From an uncultured Prevotella sp. (lineage in GTDB: Bacteria > Bacteroidota > Bacteroidia > Bacteroidales > Bacteroidaceae), in assembly GCA_900542795.1 (NCBI GenBank), contig UQPD01000118.1, positions 1-8,117 of the forward strand: a stretch of 8,117 nt of DNA, written 5' to 3'. The notes beneath the pieces were generated by a model. The model saw nothing but the letters and a program-made list of their open reading frames with translations, searched no databases and was not told the DNA's origin. Each line of letters opens with the position of its first letter. The first letter of the stretch is position 1. Below are positions 7,330-8,117 of the stretch, piece after piece. The translations under genes and the position numbers were made by a program.

Positions 7330-8028
7330 TTATAATTGTGCTGCAATTCCTGAGGGTGAGTTGTAGTCGTCGGTAGCTTCAGTAATGTGTCCATCGCAAC
7401 AACGATAAACAACACCAGGATATTCAGAGAGCAGCGTCATATTATGTGTAACCATTACAACGGCATTGCCTTGTTCACGTACCATTTGTAAGATGCGCAT
7501 AATCTGTCGACTTGTTTCGGGGTCTAAATTACCGATAGGCTCATCGGCTAAGATGATTTTAGGATTATTGAGCAAGGCGCGTGCAATGCACACGCGTTGT
7601 TGCTCGCCTCCAGAGAGTTCGTGAGGGAAGTTCTCTATTTTATCATACAATCCCACCATGTCAAGCACTTGCTTAATACGTTCGGGGCGTTCTTTCTTTT
7701 TCCACCCCGTGGCTTTTAGTACAAAGTCAAGATTTTCGCCCACTGTAAGTTCGTGCATCAGTTGGAAGTCTTGAAAAATAATGCCCAACTGTCTTCTTAA
7801 TTGTGGAATATGCTTTCTTTTCAATTTAGTTAAATCGAAATTCAGAACATTCGCTTTGCCTGAAGTAATAGGCAATTCGCCATATAGTGCTTTGAGCAGC
7901 GAACTTTTTCCGCTACCAACTTTGCCAACAATGTATATAAAGTCGTTGTCGTCAACATGAAAGTTTACGTCATCAAGAACCGGATGATCGGGACGGCGCA
8001 AAGCAACATTTTGCAAATCAATGAGCAT
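7330..8028 (-). CDS. ftsE: Cell-division ABC transporter ATP-binding protein FtsE
   Basis: A 232-residue ABC ATPase matching FtsE, which pairs with the membrane protein FtsX at the division site. FtsEX is known to control septal peptidoglycan hydrolases rather than to move a solute. All ATPase motifs are present: Walker A GKVGSGKSS (35-43), Q-loop Q86 in FQDFQL, signature LSGGEQQR (138-145), Walker B IILADEP (158-164) with catalytic E163, D-loop GNLDP (166-170) and switch H195. The opening MLIDLQNVAL and the GKVGSGKSSLLKALYGEL stretch are the FtsE form typical of Bacteroidetes. The length is normal. No ftsX is in the window; as I recall, ftsX often lies elsewhere in Bacteroidales genomes. The ATG at 8028 is preferred by homology, although the frame stays open upstream to the window edge. 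A LolD- or MacB-type ATPase is a less likely alternative. Confidence 0.9.
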   Translation of the reverse strand: MLIDLQNVALRRPDHPVLDDVNFHVDDNDFIYIVGKVGSGKSSLLKALYGELPITSGKANVLNFDLTKLKRKHIPQLRRQLGIIFQDFQLMHELTVGENLDFVLKATGWKKKERPERIKQVLDMVGLYDKIENFPHELSGGEQQRVCIARALLNNPKIILADEPIGNLDPETSRQIMRILQMVREQGNAVVMVTHNMTLLSEYPGVVYRCCDGHITEATDDYNSPSGIAAQL

Positions 8029-8117
8029 AATCTTGATTTTTGAGGGGATGTATTTTTTAACTTCGTTACAAGAAGAGGTATATATATTGAAGTCGTCTAA
8101 ACTTTTCTGACGAAGGT
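8029..8117. other. Upstream flank of ftsE, no assignable gene
   Basis: These 89 nt lie ahead of ftsE. On the minus strand the ftsE frame has no stop through all 29 codons to the window edge, but the translation (…NIYTSSCNEVKKYIPSKIKI) resembles no FtsE N-terminus I know, and the sequence is AT-rich like a leader. I found no convincing -33/-7 pair, so the operon promoter may lie beyond the window. Confidence 0.4.

Overview
The window looks like chromosomal DNA from a Bacteroidales bacterium, most likely a Prevotella/Bacteroides-type gut or oral species. The evidence is a SusC/SusD outer-membrane pair, a Bacteroidetes-style FtsE with Walker A GKVGSGKSS, a short (384-residue) LysA, and A/T-rich start regions without clear Shine-Dalgarno sequences. 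All five protein genes are complete and lie on the minus strand, so they read from the right edge to the left.

Right part (8117 to about 4587): ftsE (ABC ATPase of the cell-division FtsEX complex), then a lysine-sensitive type aspartate kinase (lysC), then diaminopimelate decarboxylase (lysA). The spacings are 44 and 135 nt. The first and last steps of the aspartate-to-DAP-to-lysine route are therefore encoded together, next to a division/peptidoglycan-control ATPase. The shared theme is supply of meso-DAP and lysine and control of cell-wall growth. The lysC-lysA gap is almost filled by a 19-nt imperfect inverted repeat with 60 nt between its arms. A strong intrinsic terminator (14-bp perfect stem followed by ATTTTTGTTT) sits 40 nt after the lysA stop and separates this group from the next one.

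Left part (about 4580 to 3): a separate, probably accessory nutrient-uptake unit made of a SusC-like TonB-dependent transporter and, 9 nt later, a SusD-like surface lipoprotein. A 332-nt AT-rich intergenic region lies ahead of susC. It holds the lysA terminator and two direct repeats with internal dyad symmetry that look like operator sites. No sigma/anti-sigma pair, hybrid two-component regulator or glycoside hydrolase is visible, so the substrate cannot be assigned. The rest of the locus may continue beyond position 1.

The most unusual protein feature is that the SusC-like transporter goes from its signal peptide almost directly into the plug. It lacks the usual N-terminal CarboxypepD_reg-like extension and has no recognisable TonB box. 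I see no RNA genes, CRISPR array, insertion sequence or phage material, and no evidence of a wholly new multi-gene system. The points worth a second look are the trimmed SusC, the operator-like repeats and the structured lysC-lysA junction.
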